Notes: a model not told the origin generated them from the sequence alone. DNA of 45,478 bases from Circinella minor (GCA_016758965.1 JAEPRB010000261.1:7510-52987); one strand, 5' to 3'. Counted from the first letter of the stretch, positions 1 to 13,691 are shown. Translations and numbers: made by a program.

Positions 1-1142
1 TTTTTTTTTTGGCGTAAGACTAGCACTGCGTGAAGCACGACTGGTGCTGAAGGTACACATGTTATTTCTGCAAGTGCTTTTTTTTTGTCTGTCAATGACA
101 CTCCTGTATCATGATCGAAGTAGTAGTTTGGAACATCGATGGGTTTCAAGCAAACGCCGCTAGATAGGTGTCCATTACGACTGGTAATGGGCTGCTTTGT
201 GTGGTACTCCTGACTGGTCTCTATGGCTACTTTAAGGCAAGTTCATCTTTTATAAATATTTTTAGGGATGCTTGGATGTATTATTTATTTAATTACTAAT
301 TTTATTAATCGATTCGTACAGTCGTTGTCCGTTGAAACCTGTTTATGCAACGCGTGCTTTCGGCTCGAGAGATCAACCTTCAATAAAGAAGAACCGCGAT
401 ATAAGAGACTTGGTACATGTACTGCGTGTCGTTTGGTATTCAAGTATTTCTGTATCAGGCAGTCCGTGTTCTTTGCAAAAAAAAAGATTTACTTGTTGCT
501 CGACGCTTTTTAACAAATCTTTGATACAAATTACTTTTGACAAAGAAAGAATAAAGTTGTTTATTTTATGATATTGTAAAAAAGGGAAAGACAAGGTATA
601 ATTGAAATAAGTGTCGTTATTCTGACATTACTATTAATCAGTATATAATATGTCTACATCCATGTGTTCTCGAAGAAAATGGTTAAATAATAATAAAATT
701 TAATGTAATAATAGCGATATAGTGTATATTTGAAAGGGAATGTGTAAAAAAACGCAGAAGTGGTTGCGGTCACCATCCCCATACTTTTTTCCTTCTTTTT
801 CTACTTATCATTCCCTTTCTCTCTCATTAAACAACTTCCCTCGATTTTGTCTTGTTTTAACTCCCATTTCATTATCAAATCTTCTTTTAAATAAACTTTT
901 TCTTTTTATTTTTTCAATAAAAATGGGGGTTTGAGAAAACTCTGCTGGTCATATTAATACGTGATTTTTAGCTGCACCTCTCTCGTCTCGCAGCACCTCA
1001 TGCCCCTCCAACGACTTGCCAAATGCTTATTCTCGCTGCTTTTTCAGGTGCTTCTCGATGTTGAGATAAATGATGGAGAGTCAACAATAATGATTCTGAT
1101 TCACAAGACAATTTATTAAAGATATCATATAACTCAAAATTA
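1..1142. other. Gene-free 5' part of window; possible decayed coding scraps
   Basis: No intact gene is supported here. The stretch 80-500 has higher GC than its surroundings and short coding-like runs in several frames (for example a run with CNAC and CTAC cysteine pairs around 345-430), each interrupted by stops. This could be a decayed transposon or gene, but I cannot name a family. The part at 600-960 is AT-rich. The part at 1000-1140 is open in changing frames and may hold a missing first exon of the gene that follows. Confidence 0.3.
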
Positions 1143-2475
1143 ATGAAAAAATTGAATGCTAAGCATGAACTTGAACAGATTAAAATTAGTCATATCGTAA
1201 ACTTGGATAAAGTAAGTTGAATGGATGATGGGCCGATCCACGACTGTTAGGATTATAATAGTAATACTAATAATAATAATAATTTGTTATCTTTCGTTTT
1301 TACTAGATACATAATAAAAAGAGTGCTACCAAGTTACTTGAACAAGTCGAGACATTTGTGGCCAAAAATAACGAGGATCGAAAATTAAAAAAAATGCTTT
1401 CTAATATGTAGGTGAACAAGTAGATAAAAATTGAGAAGTGTTTGGTTTAATGCCGTACTCATTGTTATATGTATAGTCTTGACATCCACGTTTATGAATC
1501 ATTTAAATTGACCACGAAATATTTAAAGAAATGTTCAGAACAAGATCTCATTATCAAATTTTGGTCGAACATATTTGAAAGTTGCTTTGGATACGATAAA
1601 GATTGGTGCATTCATTGGTAAGGATATAATAAGTTTTTAATCGTGGAGAAGTGATACATATATATGTGAGACACGGATTATTAAAAATGTATCAATTGTT
1701 AGGGGAGACACCTTATCAACACAACATAAAAAAATGTCTGGTATGAACTTGAGACTTGATCTTCGTGATTTAATTTCAAAAATCGGTGATAATGACGACG
1801 ACGACGACAACAACAACAACAACAACAACGATAATGGTGGTAATGATGATGATGATGCCGAACAACAAGAACAAGAACAAGAACCATTAGAAGCTGTAAC
1901 AGGTGAATTCGGCTCTTATAATGCTGTTACAACAACAAAATTATATAAAGATAAGCTCAAGTCAGTTTTTGCATCCAAGGTTCACCTCAATCATATCATC
2001 CAACAAATGAAATATCTTCCAGTCAACCATATCCAAACTATCCAAATTCCTATTATTCAAATCTTGGGAATGAGCTGCTATATCTATTCTGTTTCCATTG
2101 TTGACAAAAAAGTATATTGTGTTCAAGATGTATGCAACTTTGTTTACCCAAGAACGTTACCAGAATTGGCGGACAAAGGATTCGAAAAGATGGTGAGCTG
2201 TATTTACAAAGTCAAGGTAAGATATGAATTTAGGTTGATACTATTCGATGACTTATTTATAACCGTAAAAAACCTAACGATATACACTTCTTTTCACTTA
2301 TGTCATATAGGAAATGATTGATAACATTCGTGATTGTCAACAAAACTATTCAGAATCAAATGACAACGACATATCTCGATTATATAGTGAAAAGAAAAAG
2401 AAGAATAAAAAATATGTCAATCCAAATGAATTCTTATCTGAATTGGTCAGTGTAGAAGAAGAAGGACAAGAGTAG
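1143..2475 (+). CDS. Five-exon protein of unknown function, possibly from a fungal lineage-specific family
   Basis: Model: exons 1143-1211, 1307-1407, 1477-1617, 1703-2216 and 2311-2475, giving 329 residues. All four introns are GT-AG and the phases are consistent. The middle has an aromatic, cysteine-containing segment (IKFWSNIFESCFGYDKDW) followed by WGDT and a DLRDLI motif. Next comes an acidic/asparagine low-complexity run (D and N repeats at about 1790-1860), then Q/E repeats, then a conserved-looking C-terminal half rich in hydrophobic residues (YLPVNHIQTIQIPIIQILGM). The end is lysine-rich and acidic. There is no signal peptide or membrane helix. The start is uncertain: the frame is open from 1074 and could be joined to an exon upstream, so 1143 is only the first in-frame ATG of the safe part. 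The FW...GDT...DLR arrangement reminds me of uncharacterised proteins that are repeated in Mucorales genomes. That is memory, not a search result. Confidence 0.7.
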
Positions 2476-4880
2476 TAGTGGTATCAAATATATCATCAAA
2501 CATCAAACAAATAACAAATATGATAACAGATAAAATTGATGTACGTATTGTTTTATTCCCTCCCACCATGTAAATATATCCAACATGTACATATTATATC
2601 TTTTTTTAAAGTTTTTATGATATATATACATCTATCCATATAAAACCATTAGTTATATACAAGTCTTTCTGGGATTACCTTTGAGCCCATATCAAATAAT
2701 TATCATACTGTATTCAAGATCTGTAGTATCATACGTACTATTATTCCAAATCTTTTTTTTTTTCATGTGTTTTCATAATTTATCTTATCGATTGTCTTCT
2801 TTCATTATTTTTCTATTATAATTATTGCATCAAATGATTTGAAAATAAAACATGATTTGAATATATAACGAACGTGGCTACTACTACGTATCATATGTAA
2901 ACACCTTTTTCACCGATATATATATATATTCCCAAAGTTGTATGAAAAACGAAAACAAGTCAATCAACTATGATATTCAATAATTTTCATACTTCTTTAT
3001 TCTTATTTTAAAAAATTAATGTGTGATCGACTTCTGTATGTTATTAGTATTTACGTACCACCTTCTCTTTTCCATCGATATCTATTGGATATTCACCTAA
3101 ATCATAATATAAAAAACAGTGAAGAACAAATCGGAATGAATCCAGGAAAATAGAATTCTGACATTTTGCATGACAATAATCTAAAAGTGACAATTAAAAA
3201 CAAACAAACAAAAGTGGACCCGATTCTGATTATGCAAATATTTTTTCAGGTAAAACTCACTCAAATTATTCTGACATTGTTCACACTTTTAGTTCTCTTT
3301 TTTATCTAATCGTTTCTTTTAATCATTGATTAAATAAGAATAATATCATAATTCTGTACGTAGAAGTACAAAAATAATTATAAACCCATTAATTTTTTAT
3401 AACTCATATTAAAATAAAAGAAAAGATTATGTATACATTATTTAGTATTTGATTACGTAAAATTAAAATGAAAAATCGGCATTAACTTCCTGAGGTAATA
3501 ATCTGGAATTATAGAAAAAACGAGCGGTAAAAGATTAACTTTTATATATCTACGCAAGATCTCTTTTTTTTTTTTTTGCTTGGCAAATCAAATGATAACC
3601 ATGCGATTGTAATATTATCATATGTTGTAATATTACATGATAAATCCGTTACACTAAATGAAACATAAATGATTAATCAATGCCATATTTATTGTCTAAA
3701 CTCAATTAATAAAATTACACAGTCAGCACATTCATGAAATAATAATACTCTCGCTGTTTTTTTTATTTTATTTTTTACGTACACACGTTAAATTTGAATA
3801 TTTACACAAGAAAAGTTGAAAGCAGGTCTTCCTCTTCTTCCTCCAACTCATCATCACCAACAACAACAACGATAATAATAATTTTTTTAAAAACCAAAAA
3901 ATAATATATCACAGTCTTTCAGAGGTAAAGATAACAAAAGTTTCTATTAAAGTGGGATTGATTATATGATACTTAGAATAATAATAATAATATTTACTTA
4001 CGAATTGATTATATTTAGTGTTCAGGATACTCTTATAATGAAGGGAATTCAAAGGGACAAAATATTTTGATCCTACTACTATATCACTACTACGTACTAC
4101 TTTAAATATCATAACTTTTACTTATATACAGTATATTATTATCATCACTACTATTATATATTGTCACTAAATCATCATCATCGCCACTACGTACTGTATA
4201 CTATTACCATAATTACTACATCACTATCTTTATCAATCGCTTATCATTATTGTAATATTCTTAATTAACATACCAACATTTCTTTTCTTTATTTAAAATA
4301 ACAATTTATTTTATTATATTTGCGTACTCCTTTCACCATCCATTTTTTTCTTATACTTATAATAAAATATATCATATACTGTATAATTGATTACAGTATT
4401 ATGATATTGGGGAATAATATACAACAAACAGATAAATACTTTTCTTTTCATGGCCAATAAAAAAAAAGTCAATGATAGAAATTACATTGTAAAATCATTG
4501 GCTAGATGAGTGTTTATGTTTTTAATATAAAAGTACTATTATGGGATAAAAGCATTCTTTTGTTGACAAGTTTTATTTTACGTATATCATATCTCATAAT
4601 TTCCTTTCTCTTTTATCAATCTCCACGTTGTATATATGCACACACACACACACACATGATAAGTATAATGAATGTATGTATGTATGATTAATACATTATA
4701 ATCTTATAAATTGATACAAAAAAAAAGAGATCATAAAAAATACCAAACCTGTTATAATAATAACAAATATAAGTCAACAAAGATTATTTGGACAAAAAAA
4801 ATCTTTTTTTTTTTGTTCTAATCTGTACATTTTATAAACATCATTGGCTTTTATTACTATATTTATCCTAACTTTTTTTT
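2476..4880. other. AT-rich intergenic region without supported genes
   Basis: About 2.4 kb of very AT-rich DNA between the 3' ends of two convergent genes. It holds a short CA repeat (about 4636-4656), scattered ATT/ATC triplet runs (about 4140-4250) and a T15 run near 3565. The short open frames here have no recognisable protein features and look like chance. Confidence 0.6.
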
Positions 4881-6619
4881 TTACAATCTGGCATTCTTGG
4901 GGAAGTACTTCATAGCCTATTATTATAATCATTAAAAATTTATACAAGTTTTAGTTAGTATTTATATTCCATTTGTTGCTATTGTTCTTATTGGTATATT
5001 AGAGTAAGAGAAAGAAAAACTTTTTTTTTACCTGTCGTACACCTAAATCACTCATAATTTCTTCAGATCCACCAAGAATAGCAGCGAATTTGTAAGTTCT
5101 TTGGAAAGATTCAATGGATCGACCCATACCAGTCTTAGTAATACCTCTACCACCAAAGATTTGACAAGCATCATCAGAAACATTATGAGCTACACGAGTA
5201 GCTTGATATTTAAGCAAAGCAATTGGACCAGCAAGTTTTTGAGATTGTTCAAGGTAAGGCATATTACACATTTGATAAGTAATATTTTCAAGCCAGTTTT
5301 GAACTGGTTCAAGTGAAGAAATCTAATAGTAATAATAAAAAAAAAAGTTAATGCAAAAATTATTATTTTCATTATATGTTATAAATAATGATATAATGGT
5401 TACCATAGCACCAATCTTTGCACGAATGACAGGTTGATCGATTAAACGCTTGCCAAAAACTATTATAAGTATTTGTTTTTATGTTAATATATATAATAAT
5501 ACAAACCATGGCAACAAACTCTTGTGTGTGTGTGTATGTGTATTTTTAATTAAAAGATATCTTACCTTTACGTTGATTTGCCCACTTCATACTATTATAT
5601 AGGAAAAGAAAAAAAAGATATGTTAATAATAATTATAAATAACCTATATATTATATATCAGACTTACCATTCTTCAATAATCATACGAGTGGATGCAATA
5701 ATTGAACAGCAAATGTACCAACGTTCGTGGTTGAAGCTATAATATATGAGTTGAAAGAGAAATAACATATAATATTAGTTTATCAGTATTTCACATTGTT
5801 ACTATCCTAATTTTTTTAAAAAGGGATGAAACGATCCAATCTTACTTGTACATAATGACTTGGAAACCTTGACCTTCTTTACCAAGAATGTTTTCAACAG
5901 GAACCTTAACATTTTCAAAAGTAATGTAGGAAGTACCAGCAGCAGAAGAATATGAAGTCTTAATACCCTTGGTTTCAAGACCTTCTTGACGTTCAATGAA
6001 AAGCATAGTAATACCCTTTTCAGTACGAACAGCAACACTAAAGTAATCAGAGAATGTACCATTGGTAATCCACTATAATAATAATATTATTATTATTTTC
6101 TCCTGTTAGTTCATTTTTCCCCTATTTACTCATTTTCTTTTAAAAAATAAATCCCACAATTCATAAAAAATATATTACCTTCTTGACACCATTCACAATA
6201 AAATGTTTCCCATCTGGAGTAAGTTTAGCAGTAGTACGAATTTTTGCTACATCAGAACCAGTATAAGGTTCAGTGATAGCCAAACAAATACGTTTACGAC
6301 CCAAAAGAACTTCAGGAACAACACGTTCTTTCAAATGAGGAGGACCAAAGTTGAAAACAGGTGGTAAACCAATGGAATAACCAGAAGAAATACCATCAAC
6401 AAAACCAGGTGTACCAACACGTGCAGTTTCTTCGTGAGCAATCATTTCATGGAAATAATCAAAGTTTTCAGGCTTAATACCACCAGGTAATTTCAATCCC
6501 TTAAGCCAGGGACCAGGACCAATTTGAGATGCCAAAACACCTTCTTCACCCAAAAATTTGTAAAGTTCAAGAGTAGGTGCCTTATTTAATTCTTCACTAA
6601 TAAGAGCTTCAGGCTAAAA

Positions 6620-6650
<31 letters not shown>

Positions 6651-7294
6651 TGAGAATGATTATATAACATTTAAACAATTTTTTTTTAATTTTTTTTTTT
6701 TTACCTTAACGTCAGCATAGAGTTCACGGAGTGCTTGGCGGAATTTAGTATGGCTCTCACTATTATCCATTTTTTATAAGAATGAAATTTTGCATAATCT
6801 TAGTGAGTAAAATCACAATTTTTTCAAATAGTTTTTTAAGAAAAAAAAATTACTTACTTAAAGTAAGGACTCTTGAAACCCATCCAATAACTAGGTTCAG
6901 CATATGGAACCTTAGACAAATCACCAGGTTTAGGAATGGCAATCTTGGGTGATTCATTTTCAATTGTACCAATCTTGAGACGAGGAGCATACTTGACAAT
7001 GACTTCTTGACGATGAAGACCATAAAAGTCATCTAATAAAAAAAAAAAGATAGAATTATAAGAAAAACAATTTTCCCCTCTCTCATTATTTTATTTCTTA
7101 TAAGATAGTATTATTTATTATTTACCTGTCACGTCCTTGCCACCATATTCAATCAAAAGTTGAGCACCACCAGGATGCATATCAGCAAAAGTAGTTACAT
7201 CATACACTTCAGAATCGATGATAATCCAACAATCATCTTCAGATGTATGTTTTGCAACTTCTGCACGAGTAAATACTTTAAGTTCTTTAGGCAT
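4881..7294 (-). CDS. Cytochrome b5-acyl-CoA dehydrogenase fusion with C-terminal PTS1-like ARL
   Basis: FAD-dependent acyl-CoA dehydrogenase with an N-terminal haem domain, probably in fatty-acid breakdown. Exons from the start: 7126-7294, 6858-7032, 6705-6759, 6179-6613, 5846-6072, 5668-5736, 5566-5591, 5404-5459, 5032-5322 and 4881-4916. They total 512 residues in frame with GT-AG introns. Residues 1 to about 80 are a cytochrome b5-like domain with the HPGG haem motif (His40) and a second likely haem ligand His62. The rest is a full acyl-CoA dehydrogenase: LAITEPYTGSD in the middle domain, a helix with NHERW (Glu358, aligned in type with the catalytic Glu of the isovaleryl/long-chain group), IFGGRGIT, and GGSEEI near the end. 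The last exon codes only 11 residues and ends in ARL, which fits the peroxisomal PTS1 consensus. Start chosen at the b5 domain's MPKELK. An in-frame upstream ATG would add a low-complexity leader and is less likely. Confidence 0.92.
6617..6651. repeat. AAT/TAA microsatellite in intron
   Basis: About eleven tandem ATA/TAA triplets in the intron between exons 3 and 4 of the acyl-CoA dehydrogenase gene. It lies close to the 3' splice site on the minus strand. Confidence 0.8.
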
Positions 7295-9059
7295 GATGAG
7301 TGAACAAGAAGAGAGAGAGAGGGGGGGTGATATCGAATTGAAAAGAAAAAAAAATGTGGGGAAAAAAAAAAAAAAGGAGGAAAAGTAAGTTTTTATTTTA
7401 TTTATTTTTTTTTTGTTACCACAGTTACAATATTGTTGTGTAAGTAACATGTGAAATTTTTGTAGCGGAGTAACCCATCTGTTTTATTTGTTTGCTTCAA
7501 ATCATCGGCACATCATGCAGAAAAAAAATACATTTTATATTTTGGAAAAAACAATCATTTATAAAGGAAAAATACCCTCTATTTTCTTTTAAAAGTCATT
7601 ATAATTGTATCTAATTATAATTGATTTAGTTAATCATTATGTTTAGTGAATATGCAATTATAAATGTATAATTTTTATTTATTTATTTAAATGTTATTTA
7701 TGAACTGTTTTATAGTAATAAATAATGCTTATTCAGCAAATGTTCTGGTGTGTGAAAACACCCATTAACAATCAGTTCATTTTTTTTGTATACATTTACA
7801 TTCACTTTTTTTTTAACTTGACGTATAAATATACATATATATTGTATTTATGGGTTATTGTAAGTAATACAATAATGTTTAATCTACTCTTTTATGTGTA
7901 AATTGAAATGGGAGCAAAAAAAAAATGGAGTTAGCCAATCATGTTTATTTAAAAGAAAACAAATAAAAATAACAATGTGACATAATCATTCAATATATAA
8001 AGCATATGTGTAACTTTTGATTATTGATAAAGCATAAATACTACTCACGTGCAATCTATTTGTGTACTATGTTTTTTACACTCAAAAAAAAAACATTTCA
8101 GTGCATACAGTTCTTGCTTCTTTTTTAAATTTATATATACTGCGTAATTATATTGATTTGATGTAAGAAAAAAGAGTCCAATCAAATATATCATGCACAT
8201 AAAAATTAAAGAATCAATATTGACATTCCGTTGATATAAACAACCATGCTAACATACATAACATCATATGTATTTCAGGGACAATAAAAAAAAAGAATTA
8301 TAATTAAAGAAATAAACTGCTTTGGCACTATTATATACTAACTTTCTAACTTCACCATACTAAAACCGATTACTGCTCATGGTGATATAGTTTAAGTGAC
8401 ACAACTATAATATGGGTTAGCAGAAAAAACCGATAGAAGTTTTATGGCCTCAAAAAAAAAAAGAAATACCAAGTAGTGATTTACTGGACAACTATATTTA
8501 TTAATAGTAAAGTCCATGATTTTCTCCATATATCCCTATGTTTCCTACGTACAGACAATAATGCGGCTATGGATAAAAGCAATCCATTGTCTAGCGATTT
8601 GGGTTAGAGGAACGTGACTCCAGGATTATTTACTTTTCATCATAGGTATTTAACTTTTAAAACCCGATGGTGAAATTTTAGTGAAGGAATCACATTTAAA
8701 GAGAATGACAGCATTTTATATAAGTTGATGTAAAACTTTCTATTTATCAAAAGAATAATCCATATTTCGTATGTTTCTTTTTTATAAAGAAAAAAAACGT
8801 GTTGGTCTATTGTTTCATTCAAGTATTAAATCAGTACAAATTATTTATTAGTTCATCATTTGTATAAAATATACGTAGTAACTCAATAATTAATATAACT
8901 GATGACAATAAAGACATATGTTCTTGAAGTAGGATTTATTTAATTGAAATTCATTGATATTTAATGTAAATGCCTTTATGAAACCTTACGCTTGATTTTT
9001 GGTTTTTTTTTATTTATATTTAACAAATCGCTTATTATATAACTAAACAATATAACACA

Positions 9060-9120
9060 AAGTATAGCTCAGTGGTGAGGTGTTCTTCATGCTAGACTGA
9101 GTCGACAATGCAGGCGGACT
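9060..9120 (+). repeat. tRNA-like relic (possible SINE head)
   Basis: TAGCTCAGTGGT matches the internal A box of tRNA genes very closely. Twenty bases after CAGTGGT comes CTGAG, the same spacing as in the minus-strand relic at 32970-33020. No good B box (GGTTCRANNCC) follows and no cloverleaf closes, so this is not a working tRNA. A degraded tRNA-derived SINE or tRNA pseudogene is the best reading. Confidence 0.35.
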
Positions 9121-11763
9121 TATCAATGATTGACTTGAAATAATTCATTTTGATCAATTCAACTTAAAACTTCTTCCTTCTTTTCCAACCAACACTTTGT
9201 TATAATTCTGTTTACCATGTTTGGATTATGTTCACCTACATTTAACTTAACTACGTACGCGTGACACCATCTCTTATTCACACAACTGAATTCTGAAATT
9301 TTTTTTGAAAAAAAATGGGAGCGGGGAAAATCAACTCCAAGATTTATAAAGGCATTTTTTAATGATGGATCCGAGAAACCCTTATGAATTAAAGAATAAA
9401 TATCCACCCGACAAAAGTAGTTTTAATTTATTTTAGAGATTGTAATTCATCTTGTGAAGGTTTTATTTTTTTTAACTAAATACGCGTTTTATTTCTTTGA
9501 TAATATTGACTGGAATGATAAAGTCAAATTCCTCTTGTTAGACACAGGGTGGGATTTCGCTCGCAAGTGGTGCCTAAAAGCGGGGGGGGAGGTGTAAAAA
9601 GAAAAAAGAGGGTCTAACTAGATTCTTTTCTGTATGGTTCAGGTACTTGTGAGGCAATAGAAGGCTTTTTTTTTTTGTTGACAGTCTATACTTGACTCAG
9701 GTTCTACACTGATACATTTATATATTATTTATTAGCATTATTGTCAACACTAAAATTAATAAAAACCATAGAAGTTCATGTGAATATCCATGAGTAATTA
9801 TCCCAAGATTCGTTGTAAGTTATTATTTGTAAAATATATGTTATATGGAATAAAAATAAGATGAGAAAAGGACACAGTTGTAAAAGGTTGACGAGACCCC
9901 AAAAGAACAAAGTTGAACTAAAGTTTATTTGTATCAGACCCTTATAATTGGCGGAATATATCAATATTTCTACTTTTAATAACATCATGCCAAAAAATAC
10001 TACATTACCTACTACAAGATAAAAAAAAAAGATCCTGGAGTTTACTATGTAGTTAGTGCGCTTTCAGAGCATTAGTAATGTCTTTGATGTAAATATCATA
10101 ATTTTTATTTTTTATTTTTTGGTTATAGTATCACACATACTTATATTTAAGCTTTTTCACACACGTTTACTGATGGATCAATACGATTACATGTTGAAAA
10201 AAAAAACTATTCGTTGTAACAAAAAAGTAATATAAATTAGAACAGCTTCTTTAATTATTCCCCCCTAAAACCCTTAGTGAATAAGTTAACTCTGGGGGGT
10301 AGAAAACAATCCTCATTGCTATACAAAGAAATATTATAATATATGTGTTAACATTTAGCGAAGCTTCTTTTTTTTTTTCTTTGTTGAACAAAAAAAAAAC
10401 ATTTCTATTAGAATGAGATTAATTAAATATGTTCTTAAATTATTCGGATATTATTCTCTAAGCAATTTGTTTTTTTATTCCGGTGTAAAGTATTCTTTTA
10501 TTTTGTTTTCTTTTTGCAACTACTACCATATCATATAAACATTTATTGTTTTGGAAAGGGACATATGTTAAAGTACCAATGATAGTTTAGTTTGCATTAT
10601 GTAAACCCATTTTCGGTCAATGAAAATTATATACAATGTGTAACTCTAAATATTTGCTTTGTCTAATTAAGGTAACTGCAACTGTAAATACAGTTATCAT
10701 ATTAGTTAATTCTCTTTCTCTTTCAATAGATAATAGTAGTTGTATTATACAGCATATAAATTATTGCTTAGCTACCATGAGATTCATTAATATACTATCT
10801 CATCTACTCAATAAATGTAATAATTACTATTTATGATAATCAGAAAAAGAAAGAGTTTGATCATTTTTGACATTTTTATTGTGGGTGTTACTTACACAGT
10901 GAACAAAGAACAACAACGACGAAAAGTCTTAAAATAATTATAACAGCTTATCATTATAATCTGTAGTTTTTAACCGCGGATAAAAACAACAACACGAGCA
11001 AGATGACTTTTTATTTATCTAAAAGTAAATGTTGCTAAACCATTAATATTATTATTATGGCTCTCAACATCAGATCATTTTCTAGCTAAGCTGCCAGAAA
11101 AAAAAAAAAAAAAAAAAAAAAGTCGATCATTTGGAACAACCAAGTAACTCTGATCTTTTTGTACAACAAACAACAGAAATTATAATAGTTAATTGATTAT
11201 TTTTATTACTTTTAAATATGTCAAAAATTTAATAATAATCATACATGTTTCAAAAAAAAAAAATTGGAGGTTATTACATATATGTACATCCTTTTTATTT
11301 ATAGTAGGATGCATTCTTTTTATAGTACCTTTTATTATGTGGAAAGTTTCCTGAGAAATTGAGAAAAAAAGTACTATATTATAAAGCAATTATTATTATT
11401 TTTTTCTGTACTAAATAATAAACTTGTACACCATCATTTCAAAATAGTTTGTAAATACATGTATATTTTTTATTATTCTACGTAACGAGTACGTAGAATT
11501 TTTTTTTTTACTTGAAAAACTATTAATAACGTAAATGAGAATAACGAGTGTACTAATTAAATAATATAGAATAAATTATTTTATTTTACTTTGTCTAACC
11601 TCCGTCCTGGGATTGTAATCTGGCACGGTGATAATATGTTTCTCGAATAAAAAAAAAATGACATTTATATACAACAGATTCGATTAAAAGAAAACATCGA
11701 TGATTATTAGTTTAAACTTATTATAATCCTATCGATAAAAACCTTCTGGTTTCTTACTTAAAA

Positions 11764-11776
11764 AGTATATAAAAAG
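11764..11776 (+). promoter_or_regulatory. TATA box of mannanase gene
   Basis: GTATATAAAAAGG lies about 150 bases before the mannanase ATG. A CAA-repeat and pyrimidine-rich leader follows, which looks like a 5' untranslated region. Confidence 0.55.
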
Positions 11777-11917
11777 GGAGAATTCATTTTGTGTCTTTCA
11801 AAAACAACAACAACAACAACAACAACCACTTCTTTCTTTTCTTTAAAAGATCTTTTACTTTTTACAGTAAAACACATTCCAATCCTTTCCATCTTTCATT
11901 TTTACGTATTAAAAAAA

Positions 11918-13691
11918 ATGATCAAATTTTTTTCTCTCATTGCATCTGTTGCTCTTCTTGTTGCTCCTACTTTGGTTTCTTCTGCATTTGTTGGAACAGA
12001 TGGTACCAAGTTCACTCAAGGAAGTGATTCCTTTTATTTTGCTGGAACGAATGCTTGTAAGTAGTACTAGCTCATCAAGACATAAATATCATTTATTTTT
12101 GACACTACATATCTACCATATTAGCACATTTATATACTCACATACTACACTTTTAAACCCATCCCTGCTCCCATATTTATTATATATTAGATTACCTAAT
12201 GACATCTTCTCAAACAGATGTCGATACTGTTTTTTCTGCAGCCAATAAAGCCAAACTTCCTGTCATTCGTACTTGGATGTATAATTTAGGTACAGATGAT
12301 GTTTGGTTTCAACAATGGGATTCTCAAGCCAAGACAATGAAGATCAATGATGATATCAAAACTGGATTAGGGCGTATGGATTATGTTTTGCAACAAGCTG
12401 CAAAAAATAATATTAAACTCATTTTAACATTAAATAACAATTGGAGTGATTATGGTGGTATGGATTATTATGTTAAACATTTTGGTGGAAAAAATCATGA
12501 TGAATTCTACACCCATGAAAAAATGATTGGTTCTTTTAAGGCATATATTGAACATGTTGCTAATCGTACAAATACATTGACTGGTACTAAATATTCGGTA
12601 AGGAAGAATATACGTATACAACTTCTATTATTAAAGTAGAAAGAGAGAGAGAGAGAGAGAGAGAGAAAAAAGTGGTTTATATATATATATATTAGCCCAT
12701 CACCCATGAATCTTTTTTTTTTTACTTGGTTTTCTAAATACGTAGGATGATGAAACAATCTTTGCTTGGGAAATTGCCAATGAACCTCGTTGTAATGGTA
12801 GTGAAGGTTTTCCTGCTTCTGATAATTGTAATTCAAAAGTAACTACTGCTTGGATTGACAACATTTCTAGTTTTATTAAATCAATTGATAGGTATTAAAA
12901 AAAAAACCCCTCTATTATTATTTCTCAATTGATGAACAAACATTTGATTTCTAATTTTTAAGGGAGTTTTTTTTTTTTTTTTTTTAATTCTCATTTACTA
13001 TATAGTAACCATTTAGTTGCTGTGGGTGATGAAGGTTTCTTTAATCGTCCCGGTCAAACTGAGTAAGTTTTTTTTTCTCATTATATTATACGTAACTTAC
13101 TTGATGGAATCTTTTTCTTTTATATTTATGTAAATATATATATAGTTTTGAGTATAGTGGAGATAGTGGTATGGACTTTGAAGCAACTCTTGCTTTAAAG
13201 AATATTGATTTTGGTACATTCCATATTTATACTGAAGATTGGGGTCATGATGTTCAATGGGGTACTCAATATCTCAAGGTAGTAAAAAAAAAAAATGTTT
13301 TGAAAAAATAAACCTTTATACTCATTTATTCTGATATATTAGGATCATATTAAAGCTCAAAAAGATATAGGTAAACCTGTTCTTCTTGAAGAATATGGTA
13401 TGGAAACTCCTGATGAACGTAAAACGGTTTTCCCTGAATGGCAAAAATTAGTTGAAACTGAAAATCTTGCTGGTGATACTTTTTGGCAAATAGCTGTTCC
13501 TTGTACTGAAATGGATCATTTCGCTATTTGTCCTAATGATACTGATTTTTCAACCCTTGTAGGTGATCATGCTTTAAAGATGGCAGCCAAGGTAAATTAA
13601 ATTTTATTACGTATCATTTCATTTTTTATATTATTTATTGTAAAACTCATTTACATATTTTATCCTTTTTCTTTTATAGAACTTAAGATAA
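11918..13691 (+). CDS. Secreted endo-1,4-beta-mannanase (glycoside hydrolase family 5, probably subfamily 7)
   Basis: Hydrolyses beta-1,4-mannan outside the cell. Exons 11918-12056, 12191-12597, 12746-12891, 13006-13062, 13146-13278, 13343-13591 and 13680-13691 give 380 residues in frame. Residues 1 to about 23 form a signal peptide (MIKFFSLIASVALLVAPTLV). The mature start (FVGTDGTKF, FYFAGTNAYYL) is typical of GH5 fungal mannanases. Later motifs are VIRTW, NNWSDYGGMDYYV, FAWEIANEPRC with the acid/base Glu195 in NEP, FHIYTEDWG, and VLLEEYGM with the nucleophile at Glu310 or 311. The length fits a single catalytic domain, with no carbohydrate-binding module or linker. The last exon adds only NLR and the stop. 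The TATA box and the first ATG after the leader support this start. Confidence 0.95.

Larger units (their letters stand above)
7295..11917. other. 4.6 kb AT-rich region without supported genes
   Basis: The region separates the divergent starts of the acyl-CoA dehydrogenase and mannanase genes. Purine/pyrimidine tracts at 7315-7400 probably belong to the dehydrogenase leader. Open frames such as 9159-9407 (minus) and 10636-10836 (plus) show no recognisable domain or splice context. A tRNA-like relic lies at 9060-9120, and a C7/G6 inverted pair sits near 10260-10300. A 21-base A run lies at about 11098-11120. Confidence 0.55.

Noticed and set aside
9159..9407. Minus-strand 82-codon frame next to the tRNA-like relic
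   Set aside because: No splice sites, promoter or recognisable motif; kept only as part of the gene-free region.
11789..12064. Longer open frame reading through the mannanase start
   Set aside because: It uses the CAA/ACA-repeat leader as coding sequence. The signal peptide starts exactly at the ATG at 11918, after a TATA box and a leader.
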